Shown here piece by piece: positions 1-7,651 of a stretch of 64,000 nt of DNA. The position numbers were made by a program, and so were the translations under genes. The notes beneath the pieces were generated by a model. That model saw only the letters and a program-made list of their open reading frames with translations. It was not told the origin of the DNA and did not search any database. This DNA is from Halorientalis sp. LT38 (lineage in GTDB: Archaea > Halobacteriota > Halobacteria > Halobacteriales > Haloarculaceae), in contig NZ_JAYEZN010000001.1 in NCBI RefSeq assembly GCF_037031225.1, forward strand, positions 3,224,001-3,288,000, in the 5' to 3' direction. Each line of letters starts with the position of its first letter. Position 1 is the stretch's first letter.

Positions 1-249
1 TTCCCGATCACAGCGCTCGACCACTTGCGTTCGGTCTGCCGGGCGCTGAACGCCTGGGTCGTCCCGCATCAGGCGGCGATTCCGCGCGCGAGCAGCGCCT
101 TCGAGGGCGACGCAGAGGACTGGGAGTTCGTCGACGAGAGCGCGGCCCAGCGGGTGGCCGTGCTGGGCGAGCGCGCGGTCGAGTACGCGCGCATCGAACC
201 GGACCCGCCGTGTCTGGAAGCCGCCGAGAACGTCGGCGCGGACGACTGA
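1..249 (+). CDS. NADPH-dependent FMN reductase-like protein, C-terminal part
   Basis: The gene enters from the left edge, so only the last 82 codons are present and no start is visible. The segment begins near PITALDHLRSVCRALNAWV and continues with a proline and an Ile-Pro-Arg-Ala turn, which resembles the C-terminal part of flavodoxin-fold NADPH-dependent FMN reductases (the chromate/azo-reductase-like family). In that family this region forms the last helix and strand of the FMN-binding fold. The nucleotide- and flavin-binding N-terminal half lies outside the window, so the assignment rests on family resemblance of the tail alone. The next gene follows 45 bases downstream on the same strand. 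Confidence 0.6.
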   Translation, partial: FPITALDHLRSVCRALNAWVVPHQAAIPRASSAFEGDAEDWEFVDESAAQRVAVLGERAVEYARIEPDPPCLEAAENVGADD

Positions 250-294
250 GCCGAACCCGCAACCGTCAAGCCCGGATGCGCCCAAGCCGGGGGC

Positions 295-906
295 GTGACC
301 CAGTGGGTCGAGAATCCGACCGGCGGGCGGGACCGTGGCCCAGTCGCGCTCGCGCGGGCGTGGGTGGAGGTCCTGATCCGCCCCCGCCGGTTCTTCCGGA
401 CGGGCGTCGCCCCCGGCGATCAGGCGCCGGGGCTGATCTTCGCCGCCGTCGTGGTCCTGATCGAGGAGGCGACGCGGCTCGTCCTCGTTCCGGGGGCCTA
501 TCCCGTTCTCGCCGGCCAGCCGGTGGCCTCGCGCGCGCTGGGCCTCGCGCTCGCGGTCGTGCTCGTCATGCCGGCGGCCCTGCACCTGACGGCGGCGCTG
601 CAAACGCTCCTGCTGATGGCGACCGCACCGAACCGCGGCGGCGTCAGCGAGACGGTGCAGGTGCTCGCGTACGCGACGGCACCCTGCGTCTTCGCCGGCC
701 CGGCGATTCCGGAACTCAGGGTGGCCTGCACCGCGTTCGGGGCCGGGCTGCTGGTCGTCGGCACCGCCGAGGTCCACGACCTCCCGATCTGGAAGGCGGT
801 CCCCGTCGTCGCGGTGCCGGCGGCGCTCGTCTTCGGCTACGGCTTCCGGGGGTTCGCCGCAGCGGGGGCCCTGCTGGCAGAGGCCGGCGTCACCCTCGGG
901 TTTTAG
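295..906 (+). CDS. YIP1-family-like integral membrane protein
   Basis: A 203-residue membrane protein. After a short polar N-terminus with WVEVLIRPRRFF it shows about five hydrophobic segments, roughly residues 45-65, 78-108, 118-138, 142-160 and 165-185. The opening 'W..VL..P..FF' motif followed by a compact five-helix bundle is typical of haloarchaeal proteins placed in the YIP1 family, whose role in archaea is unknown. The start is a GTG at 295. An A-rich/CAAG box about 27 bases upstream is compatible with a leaderless transcript. No catalytic motif is visible, and the family assignment is tentative. Confidence 0.6.
   Translation: MTQWVENPTGGRDRGPVALARAWVEVLIRPRRFFRTGVAPGDQAPGLIFAAVVVLIEEATRLVLVPGAYPVLAGQPVASRALGLALAVVLVMPAALHLTAALQTLLLMATAPNRGGVSETVQVLAYATAPCVFAGPAIPELRVACTAFGAGLLVVGTAEVHDLPIWKAVPVVAVPAALVFGYGFRGFAAAGALLAEAGVTLGF
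899..906 (+). promoter_or_regulatory. TATA-like box for the 930 gene
   Basis: A GTTTTAG core overlaps the stop codon of the upstream gene. Its centre is about 27 bases before the ATG at 930, so the transcript should be leaderless. Confidence 0.5.
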
Positions 907-929
907 CCGGCCGGCGGCGTACCCCAGGT

Positions 930-1193
930 ATGCTCAGCTTGCAACTCGACGAGTTCATGATCGAACTCAAAGAGGGGTCGATCAAGAACGTCGGGCCGGC
1001 GAACAAGGACGCCACGGCGAAGCTCTACGACGTCGACGCCGTCGACGTCCGTGAGTTCGGGGACAAGCGTGTGAAACTCGCCTTCGCCGACGACGAGGGA
1101 AACGAGGTCGAGGTCGCGCTGTTCCCCGACGCCGCTCGTGAAGTCGCGCGCGGGATCGAGATGCTCGAAGACGAGAGCGGCATCTTCGAGTAA
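930..1193 (+). CDS. small conserved haloarchaeal protein of unknown function
   Basis: An 87-residue soluble acidic protein beginning MLSLQLDEFMIELKEGSI and ending EDESGIFE. The frame stays open far upstream, but the ATG at 930 is chosen because a TATA-like box sits 27 bases before it and because the upstream extension is arginine-rich, like a shadow frame. The predicted content is a small alpha/beta fold of strands and one helix, with no cysteines and no motif that I recognise. It stands between a membrane protein and the DHH-family gene, each with its own promoter, so the neighbours give little functional hint. Confidence 0.7.
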   Translation: MLSLQLDEFMIELKEGSIKNVGPANKDATAKLYDVDAVDVREFGDKRVKLAFADDEGNEVEVALFPDAAREVARGIEMLEDESGIFE

Positions 1194-1290
1194 CGACCGG
1201 CTTTCGGGTCGCAGGAGGTCGGTCGCCGGCGATTCGGGATCGCGGTTCGGGGGCCGCGATAGGCGCCTCCCGTCGACCGCGATTCGACAA

Positions 1291-1300
1291 CAGTTTTAGG
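1291..1300 (+). promoter_or_regulatory. TATA-like box for the DHH-family gene
   Basis: CAGTTTTAGG lies in a GC-rich gap, centred about 27 bases before the ATG at 1323. It supports the inner ATG and not the one six codons upstream, which would lie between the box and the start point. Confidence 0.6.
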
Positions 1301-1322
1301 CCGGGTGTATTTGCTTCCTCTA

Positions 1323-3491
1323 ATGGGAAGCTGTATCATTTGCGGGACGTCTGTCGAGGGCCACATCTGCGAGACGCACCAGCAGGACGTGGTCTTCGAG
1401 TTCCGCGGTACGAACGCAGACCAGCTGACGCCGGGGCGGTTCTACCGAGGCACGGTCGACGGCTACGCCGAATTCGGCGTCTTCGTCGACATCGCCGACC
1501 GCGTGACCGGGCTCCTCCACCGGAGCGAACTCGACCAGCGACTCGAGAGCTTAGAGTGGGAGCCGGGCGACGCCGTCTACGTCCAGGTCAAGAACGTCCG
1601 CGACAACGGAAACATCGACCTCGGGTGGTCGATCCGCCAGTCCGAACGCGAGTTCCGCGGGACGCTGATCGACGACCCGAGCGAGGACTTCGCCCTGCTC
1701 AAAGAGAACGTCGAGAGCGACGATGACGACGACGACCAGGGACCGGTCCGCCACACCGTCGGCGACGTCTCGGACGACAGCGGTGGCCGCAGCCGGGACG
1801 CCGGCCAGACCGGTTCGCAGACCGACGAGGGCGACGCCGGTGCAGACACGGACTCCGACGCCGATTCCGGAGCCGACGCCAGCGCCGAGTCCACGACCCC
1901 GGACCGCGGTTCGACCGGGGGCTCGGGCGGCGGCGCGGTCGTCGAGACCGAGCCGCAGACGACCAACGAGGAGCAGGCCGCCGTCGAACTGACGCAGGTC
2001 GCCATCGAGACCCTGGAGGACCGCGTCGGCGACGACGTCCGCATCGAGGGCGAGATCGTCGACATCCGACAGACGAGCGGCCCGACGGTCTTCGAGTTGC
2101 GCGACGAGACGGCCGTCGTCGACTGCGCGGCCTTCGAGGAGGCCGGCGTCCGCGCCTACCCCGACGTCGAGGAGGGCGACCTCGTGCGACTCGACGGCGA
2201 GGTCCGGAAGCGACGCGGCGAACTGCAGGTCGAGACCGAGGCCCTCATCGTCCTCGAAGACGACGAGCGCGAGGCCGTCTCGACGCGGATGGCCGACGCG
2301 CTGACCGAGCAGGCCCGCCCGGAGGACGTCGAACCGCTGGCCGAGGACCCGGCAGTCGACGCCGTGATCGACGGCGTCCGCGAAGCCGCCACCGCCGTCC
2401 GACGCGCCGTCCTCGAGGACCGGCCGGTCGTCGTGCGCCACAACGCGACCGTCGACGGCTACGTCGGCGGCGTCGCGATCGAGCGCGCGACGCTCCCGCT
2501 GGTCACCGAGCAGCACGGCGCGGCCGACGCCGAGTACCACTACTTCGACCGCCGCCCAGTGGAGGACGGCGTCTACGACATGCAGGACGCCACCCAGGAC
2601 GTGACCGGGATGCTCGACAACCGCGAACGCCACGACGAGAAACTCCCGCTGTTCGTCTTCGTCGCCGCCGGCGCCACCCGCGAGTCGTTGGACGGCTTCG
2701 ACCTGCTGTCGGTGTACGACGCCGAGCGCGTCGTCGTCGACTCCGCCGACGCGGACCCGGAAGTCGGCGACGCCGTCGACACGCTGGTCTCCCCGTCGCT
2801 CACCGACGCGGACGGGTCGACCACCGCGAGCGCCATCGCCGCGACGATCGCCGCCCACGTCAACGGTGACGTGCGCGAGGAACTCGGCCACCTGCCCGCC
2901 GTGAGCTTCTGGGAGGACGCCCCCGCGTCCTACGTCGACCTGGCAGCCGAGACGGGCTACGACGAGGACGACACTCGCGAGATCCGCGAGGCCATCGCGC
3001 TGGAGGCCTACTACCAGTCCTACGAGGACAAGCGCGAACTGATCGCCGACCTCCTCTTCCCCGAGACCGACGAGGAGCGCGGGCTGGCCGGCCACGTCAG
3101 CGAGCAGTTCCGGACGAAACTCGACGCGGAGGTCGAGACGGCCGAGGCCAACACCGAGCGCCGCGAGGTCAACGGCAAAGACGTGCTCGTCCTCGACACG
3201 GACGCATTCGCCCACCGCTACGAGTTCCCGCCGACGAACCTGCTGCTCGACGAACTGTTCCGCCGGCACCGCGACGACGTGGACGTCGTCGTCGGACTGG
3301 CCAAGGACGAACTCTACCTGCGCAACTCGGGGCACCTGGACGTGCGCGCCGTCGCCGCGACGGCCGCCGAGGCGGCGCCGAACGCCGGGCTCCACGCCAA
3401 GAGTACGCGCGACGGCTGCCTCGAGTTCCTCTCGGGCGAGCGCGACGCGGTCCTCGACGCGGTCCTCGACGCGGTCGCCGACACGGCCTGA
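1323..3491 (+). CDS. DHH-family (RecJ-like) protein with S1 and OB-fold domains
   Basis: A 722-residue multidomain nucleic-acid protein. Residues 4-16 form a small cysteine cluster (CIIC, then C). Residues about 36-105 are an S1 RNA-binding domain with the typical GRFYRGTV...GVFVDI pattern. A highly acidic, probably disordered linker spans about 135-215. An OB-fold of the tRNA/helicase type follows (about 237-300, VRIEGEIVDIR). From about 310 the protein is RecJ/DHH-like. The canonical DxDG motif is degenerate (HNATVDGY) and no clear DHH triplet is visible, so nuclease activity is doubtful. Haloarchaea carry several RecJ-like paralogues used in replication and repair; this architecture fits an RNA- or ssDNA-binding member. 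Confidence 0.8.
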   Translation: MGSCIICGTSVEGHICETHQQDVVFEFRGTNADQLTPGRFYRGTVDGYAEFGVFVDIADRVTGLLHRSELDQRLESLEWEPGDAVYVQVKNVRDNGNIDLGWSIRQSEREFRGTLIDDPSEDFALLKENVESDDDDDDQGPVRHTVGDVSDDSGGRSRDAGQTGSQTDEGDAGADTDSDADSGADASAESTTPDRGSTGGSGGGAVVETEPQTTNEEQAAVELTQVAIETLEDRVGDDVRIEGEIVDIRQTSGPTVFELRDETAVVDCAAFEEAGVRAYPDVEEGDLVRLDGEVRKRRGELQVETEALIVLEDDEREAVSTRMADALTEQARPEDVEPLAEDPAVDAVIDGVREAATAVRRAVLEDRPVVVRHNATVDGYVGGVAIERATLPLVTEQHGAADAEYHYFDRRPVEDGVYDMQDATQDVTGMLDNRERHDEKLPLFVFVAAGATRESLDGFDLLSVYDAERVVVDSADADPEVGDAVDTLVSPSLTDADGSTTASAIAATIAAHVNGDVREELGHLPAVSFWEDAPASYVDLAAETGYDEDDTREIREAIALEAYYQSYEDKRELIADLLFPETDEERGLAGHVSEQFRTKLDAEVETAEANTERREVNGKDVLVLDTDAFAHRYEFPPTNLLLDELFRRHRDDVDVVVGLAKDELYLRNSGHLDVRAVAATAAEAAPNAGLHAKSTRDGCLEFLSGERDAVLDAVLDAVADTA

Positions 3492-3542
3492 GGCAGTTCC
3501 GTCTTTTGGCTGTGCATAACCAAGCCCGTTCCCGCCTAGCCG

Positions 3543-4079
3543 ATGGTCATGCGCCGAGAGTCGGCTCTGGGGTCGCTCGCCTGGGTGGTCTCCCGGCTAC
3601 CCTGCTCCTCCGAGCGCGTGTCGCGACTGCTCGCGTCGGTCGGGCACGGGTCCGAGCCGGCGCCGGTGCGGAAGTCGGCGACGGCTGCCCACGTCCCCGT
3701 GGAACTGGGACGGCTGCCGCCCTTCGAGACGATCACCGTCGGCGAGTCCGGTGCGAGTGAACGCCGCGGCCGCTCGCACGGCATCACCGTCTGGAACGCG
3801 GGCCCGAAGCGCGAGCTGACGGTGTGCGTGGAGTCGGCCGGTCGGGGGCACCTGCTGACGACCGACGAGACGCTGCACCCGGACAGGCCACTCCGGCTGG
3901 AACTGGCGCCGGTCGACGAGTACACGGTCGCGGTGGGGACGGATCGCGCCCTCCTCTCCGAGTTCACCGTGGCGCCCGAGTGGTTCGACCGCGACGCGTC
4001 CGTGACCGACGTGGTGGTCGACGACGCGGGGACGGTGCGGTATCACACGCTCGCGGTGCGGGGCGACCCCGAGGCGTGA
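3543..4079 (+). CDS. conserved hypothetical protein with Ig/beta-sandwich-like C-terminal half
   Basis: A 178-residue protein I do not recognise. There is no clear signal peptide. The N-terminal 60 residues are basic and serine-rich. The rest (from VELGRLPPFETITV) alternates short beta strands with turns, as in a small beta-sandwich: GITVWNAGPKRELTVCVES, then RPLRLELAPVDEYTVAVGT. An ATG lies at 3543 and another at 3549. A GCATAACC box about 27 bases upstream of 3543 favours the first. It stands alone between the DHH gene and elp3, and no function can be inferred. Confidence 0.6.
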   Translation: MVMRRESALGSLAWVVSRLPCSSERVSRLLASVGHGSEPAPVRKSATAAHVPVELGRLPPFETITVGESGASERRGRSHGITVWNAGPKRELTVCVESAGRGHLLTTDETLHPDRPLRLELAPVDEYTVAVGTDRALLSEFTVAPEWFDRDASVTDVVVDDAGTVRYHTLAVRGDPEA

Positions 4080-4142
4080 GCTCCGGGTCCGGAGACGACA
4101 CCCTTATTCTCGCCACGCGACGACTAGCCTTCAGATAGCGGT

Positions 4143-5849
4143 ATGAGCACGGAGACGTCCGACCCGACCGACACGGAGGCGTTCGAGCAGGTCTGTGAGG
4201 AGCTGGTGAGCCGCATCCTCGCGGGCGAACTCGAACGCGACGAGGTCGAGTCGGCCAAGCTCGAGGTCTGTTCGGAGTACTCCGCGCCGAAGGTCCCCAA
4301 GAACTCCGAGCTGCTGGATTACGCACCCCTCGAACGCCGGGAGGAACTGGAGGAGGTCCTCCGGCGCAAGCCAGTCCGGACCGCCTCGGGCGTCTCCCCC
4401 GTCGCGATCATGACCTCGCCCGAGCGGTGTCCCCACGGGAAGTGTCTCTACTGCCCCGGTGGGCCGGATTCGGAGTTCTCCAGCGCCCAGAGCTACACGG
4501 GCCACGAGCCGGCGGCCGCCCGCGGGAAGCAGAACGACTACGATCCCTACGGGCAGGTCACGCTCCGGCTCGAACAGTTGCGAGAGATCGGCCACCCGGT
4601 CGACAAGGTCGAACTCATCCTCATGGGCGGGACGATGACCGCACGGAGCCACGACTACCAGGAGTGGTTCGTCAAGCGCGCACTGGAGGCGATGAACGAC
4701 TACGACGCCGACGCCCAGCCCGAACCCGCCGAGGGCGAGAGCTTCGCCGAGTCTCCCGAGGCGTACGAGTTCAGCTACCTCGAGGACGTCGTCGCCGAGA
4801 ACGAGACCGGCGACGTGCGCAACATCGCGACGACCTTCGAGACCAAGCCCGACTGGTGTGACCCCGAACAGATCGACCGGATGCTCGACCTGGGCGGGAC
4901 GAAGGTCGAGGTGGGCGTCCAGACCACCTTCGAGCGGATCAACCGCGAGATGCACCGCGGCCACGGCGTGCAGGACGCCATCGACGCCAACCGCCGCCTT
5001 CGCGACTCGGGGTTCAAGGTCGGCTTCCACATGATGCCGGGCCAGCCCGGGATGTCCAGGGAGATGTGTCTGGAGGACTTCCGCCGCATCTTCGAGGACG
5101 CCGAGTGGCGGCCGGACTTCCTCAAGATCTACCCCACCCTCATCGTCGAGGGGACGGCCACCTACGACATGTACCACCGCGGGGAGTTCGAGCCGCTGGG
5201 CAACGAGGACGCGGCCGAACTGGTCGCCGAGATCAAGTCGATGATCCCCGAGTACACGCGCCTCCAGCGCGTCCAGCGGGACATCCCCGCGGACTTCATC
5301 GAGGGCGGCGTCTGGAAGTCCAACCTCCGCCAGCTGGCCCGCCAGCGGATGGACGAGCACGGCTGGACCTGCGACTGCATCCGCTGTCGCGAGGTGGGGA
5401 TGAACGACGAGGAACCCGAGCGCGTCGAGTTACAGGAGATGGAATACGAGGCCGGGGGCGGCACCGAGCACTTCCTCTCCTTCGAGGACCCCGACAAGGG
5501 CCTCCTGATCGGGTTCTGTCGGGTCCGGTTCCCGAACGACCCCGTGCGGCGGGAGTTGCAGGACGCCGCCGTCGTGCGCGAACTCCACGTCTACGGGAGT
5601 CAGGTGGGAGTGGGGAGCGAGCCGCGGAGCGGCTCGGAAAGCGCGAGCGGCGAGCAGCCGCGAGCGGGCGGCGGCGATCAGCACCAGCACCGCGGCTACG
5701 GCCGGCGACTGCTGGAGCGGGCCGAGGAACTGGCGGTCGAGAACGGGTTCGAGAAGCTCTCGGTGCTCTCCGGGATCGGCGTCCGGCAGTACTACCGGGA
5801 GAAGCTGGACTACTACCAGGACGGTCCCTACGTGTCGAAGCGGCTGTAG
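4143..5849 (+). CDS. elp3: tRNA uridine(34) 5-carboxymethyl modification radical SAM/acetyltransferase Elp3
   Basis: A 568-residue Elp3, which makes 5-carboxymethyluridine at the wobble position of tRNA using acetyl-CoA and S-adenosylmethionine. The radical-SAM cluster is CPHGKCLYC (Cys96, Cys101, Cys104), followed by PGGPDSEF. The SAM-barrel core continues with GVQTTFERI and FKVGFHMMPGQPG. The C-terminal GNAT domain has RELHVYG and the acetyl-CoA loop QHRGYGRRLLERA. Length is slightly above family norms because of a roughly 20-residue Ser/Gly/Glu/Arg insertion at about residues 491-510, just before the acetyl-CoA loop and encoded by a hairpin-forming GC-rich stretch. A CCTTATTC box near 4102-4109 gives a leader of about 10 bases. 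Confidence 0.95.
   Translation: MSTETSDPTDTEAFEQVCEELVSRILAGELERDEVESAKLEVCSEYSAPKVPKNSELLDYAPLERREELEEVLRRKPVRTASGVSPVAIMTSPERCPHGKCLYCPGGPDSEFSSAQSYTGHEPAAARGKQNDYDPYGQVTLRLEQLREIGHPVDKVELILMGGTMTARSHDYQEWFVKRALEAMNDYDADAQPEPAEGESFAESPEAYEFSYLEDVVAENETGDVRNIATTFETKPDWCDPEQIDRMLDLGGTKVEVGVQTTFERINREMHRGHGVQDAIDANRRLRDSGFKVGFHMMPGQPGMSREMCLEDFRRIFEDAEWRPDFLKIYPTLIVEGTATYDMYHRGEFEPLGNEDAAELVAEIKSMIPEYTRLQRVQRDIPADFIEGGVWKSNLRQLARQRMDEHGWTCDCIRCREVGMNDEEPERVELQEMEYEAGGGTEHFLSFEDPDKGLLIGFCRVRFPNDPVRRELQDAAVVRELHVYGSQVGVGSEPRSGSESASGEQPRAGGGDQHQHRGYGRRLLERAEELAVENGFEKLSVLSGIGVRQYYREKLDYYQDGPYVSKRL
5618..5661 (+). repeat. GC-rich hairpin element inserted in frame in elp3
   Basis: Two adjacent inverted repeats: an 8-bp stem CGAGCCGC / GCGGCTCG with a 3-base loop at 5618-5636, and GCGGC / GCCGC with a 5-base loop at 5647-5661. 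Both are in frame and encode low-complexity residues rich in Ser, Gly, Glu, Arg and Ala. They sit between two conserved stretches of the GNAT domain, so they look like an acquired or expanded element and not part of the fold. Confidence 0.6.
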
Positions 5850-5869
5850 GTCGACAGCGGTTCTGGAAC

Positions 5870-6271
5870 TTACGCGTCCGGATTCTCGGGCTGCCCGAGC
5901 GAGACGTAGCGGCTGCCGCGGATCACGTCCACGCCGATGAAGGTCAGGACGACGCCGCCGACGATGCCGGCCGCGAAGATGGTGTAGTCGGTCGGCGTCG
6001 CCGCGGGACCGAGGACGCGGTTCAGCAGGGTCAGCGGGAAGCCGATCCCGAGTGCGATGTCGGCCGCGCCGACGAGCTGGTGCCACGAGAACGTCCAGTC
6101 CCCGATCTCGACCGTGTCGCGGCGGGCGGCGGCGATGAACAGCAGGCCGCCGATCCCGAGCAACGTCGTGCCGACCGAGTCGTACGGCCCCGACGTCGTG
6201 TCGACGAGCAGCGACGGGAGCGTGGTCAGGAGCAGGACCACGCCTGCGAACAGGTAGATTCTGCGACGCAT
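5870..6271 (-). CDS. small four-helix membrane protein, unknown function
   Basis: A 133-residue integral membrane protein starting MRRRIYLFAGVVLLLTTLPS, with about four hydrophobic segments (residues 5-25, 34-50, 64-85 and 98-117) and a short polar C-terminus. The positively charged N-terminus suggests it begins on the cytoplasmic side. A TTCTTTGCC box about 27 bases upstream on the minus strand predicts a leaderless message. It is convergent with elp3 (20 bases between stops) and divergent from the FAD oxidoreductase. I recognise no family. Confidence 0.65.
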   Translation of the reverse strand: MRRRIYLFAGVVLLLTTLPSLLVDTTSGPYDSVGTTLLGIGGLLFIAAARRDTVEIGDWTFSWHQLVGAADIALGIGFPLTLLNRVLGPAATPTDYTIFAAGIVGGVVLTFIGVDVIRGSRYVSLGQPENPDA

Positions 6272-6399
6272 GGCGCCATCTCCCCACCCCAGGGCAAAGA
6301 AGCTCCCGACACCGAGCGGAACGGCGCTGGACGCTCCGGGACGAGGGGGTCGGTCGTCTCGACGGGGGGAACTTTGCCGCTCGCGCCCGACCGGGACGT

Positions 6400-7440
6400 A
6401 TGGGCGAAGCCATCGCGATCGTCGGCGCCGGCGCCGCGGGCGCGGGCGTCGCGTACGCGCTCAGGGACGCTGACGCCTCTGTGACGGTCTTCGAGAAGAG
6501 CGGAGGCGTCTCCGGGCGGGCGGCCACGCGACGGGCCGAGGGGTGTCACTACGACTACGGGGCCAACTACGTCAAGGCCGACGACGACCGGGTGGCCGAC
6601 CTGGTGACCGAGGAACTCGACGCGGACGGACTGGTCGACGTCACCGACCCGGTCTGGGTGTTCGACGGCGACGGGTCGGTCTCCGAGGGCCGCGACGCCG
6701 ACGACCACAAGTGGACCTACGCCGAGGGGATCTCGCAACTGGGGACGCGAGTCTTCGACGCCACCGACGCCACGATCGAGACCGGCACTCGCGTGACCGA
6801 ACCCGTCCGCGAGGGCGGCGGTTGGCGACTCTACGGCGCCGACGGTGAAGATCTGGGGCGGTTCGACGCCGTCGTGCTGACGCCGCCGGCGCCCCAGACG
6901 GCGGACCTGCTCGGGAACGCGAACTGGGAACACGAGCTCTGTCGCGAACTGCGCGAGGCGGTCGCCGTCGTCCCCTACCGGACGATCGTCTCGGCCGTCC
7001 TGCACTACCAGTTCGAGCTGGATCGGCCCTACTACGCCCTCGTGAACACCGACGACGACCACGACGTCGGCTGGGTCTCCCGCGAGGAGTGCAAGGCCGG
7101 CCACGTTCCCGACGGCGAGTGCCTGCTGATCGTCCAGATGAGCCCCGACTGGTCGGTGGCACACTACGACGACGAGGACGCGGCGCTCACCGCGGCCGCC
7201 GCCGAGCGCGTCGCGAGCCTCCTCGACGACGAGCGACTCGGCGATCCGGGCTGGACGGATCTGCAGCGCTGGCGGTACGCGCTTCCCGACGACGGGGTGG
7301 ACACGGAGGCAGTCGAGCGCGCGACCGACCACGGGCTCTACGTCGCCGGCGACTGGGTCGCCGGCGAGGCGCGCGTCCACGCCGCCCTCCGCCAGGGCCT
7401 CGAGACGGGCGACTCGATCGCCGACCGATCGGGTGGCTGA
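6400..7440 (+). CDS. NAD(P)/FAD-dependent amine-oxidase-like oxidoreductase
   Basis: A 346-residue flavoprotein. The N-terminus carries the dinucleotide-binding motif IVGAGAAGAGVAYAL followed by a VFEKSGGVSGRAATRR loop, the pattern of renalase-like and other small amine-oxidase-family flavoproteins. The C-terminus has GLYVAGDWVAGEARVHAAL, the second FAD contact, where a conserved Asp binds the ribityl chain. The middle is the substrate domain, and its substrate cannot be read from sequence. An AACTTTGCC box at about 6370-6378 places the transcript start at the ATG. The gene is transcribed away from a small membrane protein and toward the transhydrogenase operon, from which it is separated by about 100 bases plus a new promoter. 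Confidence 0.8.
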   Translation: MGEAIAIVGAGAAGAGVAYALRDADASVTVFEKSGGVSGRAATRRAEGCHYDYGANYVKADDDRVADLVTEELDADGLVDVTDPVWVFDGDGSVSEGRDADDHKWTYAEGISQLGTRVFDATDATIETGTRVTEPVREGGGWRLYGADGEDLGRFDAVVLTPPAPQTADLLGNANWEHELCRELREAVAVVPYRTIVSAVLHYQFELDRPYYALVNTDDDHDVGWVSREECKAGHVPDGECLLIVQMSPDWSVAHYDDEDAALTAAAAERVASLLDDERLGDPGWTDLQRWRYALPDDGVDTEAVERATDHGLYVAGDWVAGEARVHAALRQGLETGDSIADRSGG

Positions 7441-7507
7441 GGTTTTCTTCGTACCCGGACGCGAACATCTCCGGAAATATGGCAGCTATCTTATTCCTGT
7501 GGTAGGT

Positions 7508-7514
7508 CTTTAAG
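7508..7514 (+). promoter_or_regulatory. TATA-like box of the transhydrogenase operon
   Basis: CTTTAAG lies in an AT-rich pocket. Its centre is about 28-30 bases before the ATG of the mini-ORF at 7541 and about 137 bases before the pntA start, so it predicts a leader longer than 100 bases for pntA. Confidence 0.6.
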
Positions 7515-7540
7515 TAGATGCCAAAAAACCGTGTACGTCA

Positions 7541-7651
7541 ATGCGAGAGGAGATACGAAACGACGTTCGGTGGCGCCCACGCCGGGTCGCACAGGTGAAC
7601 GCGATGGGCAGTGTTCGATCGACCGACACGACGCGGGGGCGTTCGACGTGA
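7541..7651 (+). CDS. candidate leaderless mini-ORF coupled to pntA (36 codons)
   Basis: A 36-residue, arginine-rich open frame starting MREEIRNDVRW, in a different frame from pntA. Its ATG sits where the TATA-like box at 7508-7514 predicts transcription to begin. Its TGA at 7649-7651 overlaps the GTG start of pntA at 7648 (GTGA). The peptide resembles no family I know. It may be a leader peptide whose translation delivers ribosomes to pntA, or a chance frame. The same layout recurs at four other loci in this window. Confidence 0.4.
   Translation: MREEIRNDVRWRPRRVAQVNAMGSVRSTDTTRGRST

Noticed and set aside
1551-3395. A 614-codon open frame on the minus strand
   Set aside because: It is antisense to the DHH-family gene in a GC-rich genome where antisense frames stay open. 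Its composition (Val, Asp, Gly, Leu-rich without motifs) is that of a shadow frame.
7531-7647. N-terminal extension of PntA from the GTG at 7531
   Set aside because: The extra 39 residues have no similarity to PntA proteins, which begin at IVGVP. The GTG at 7648 fits the family start.
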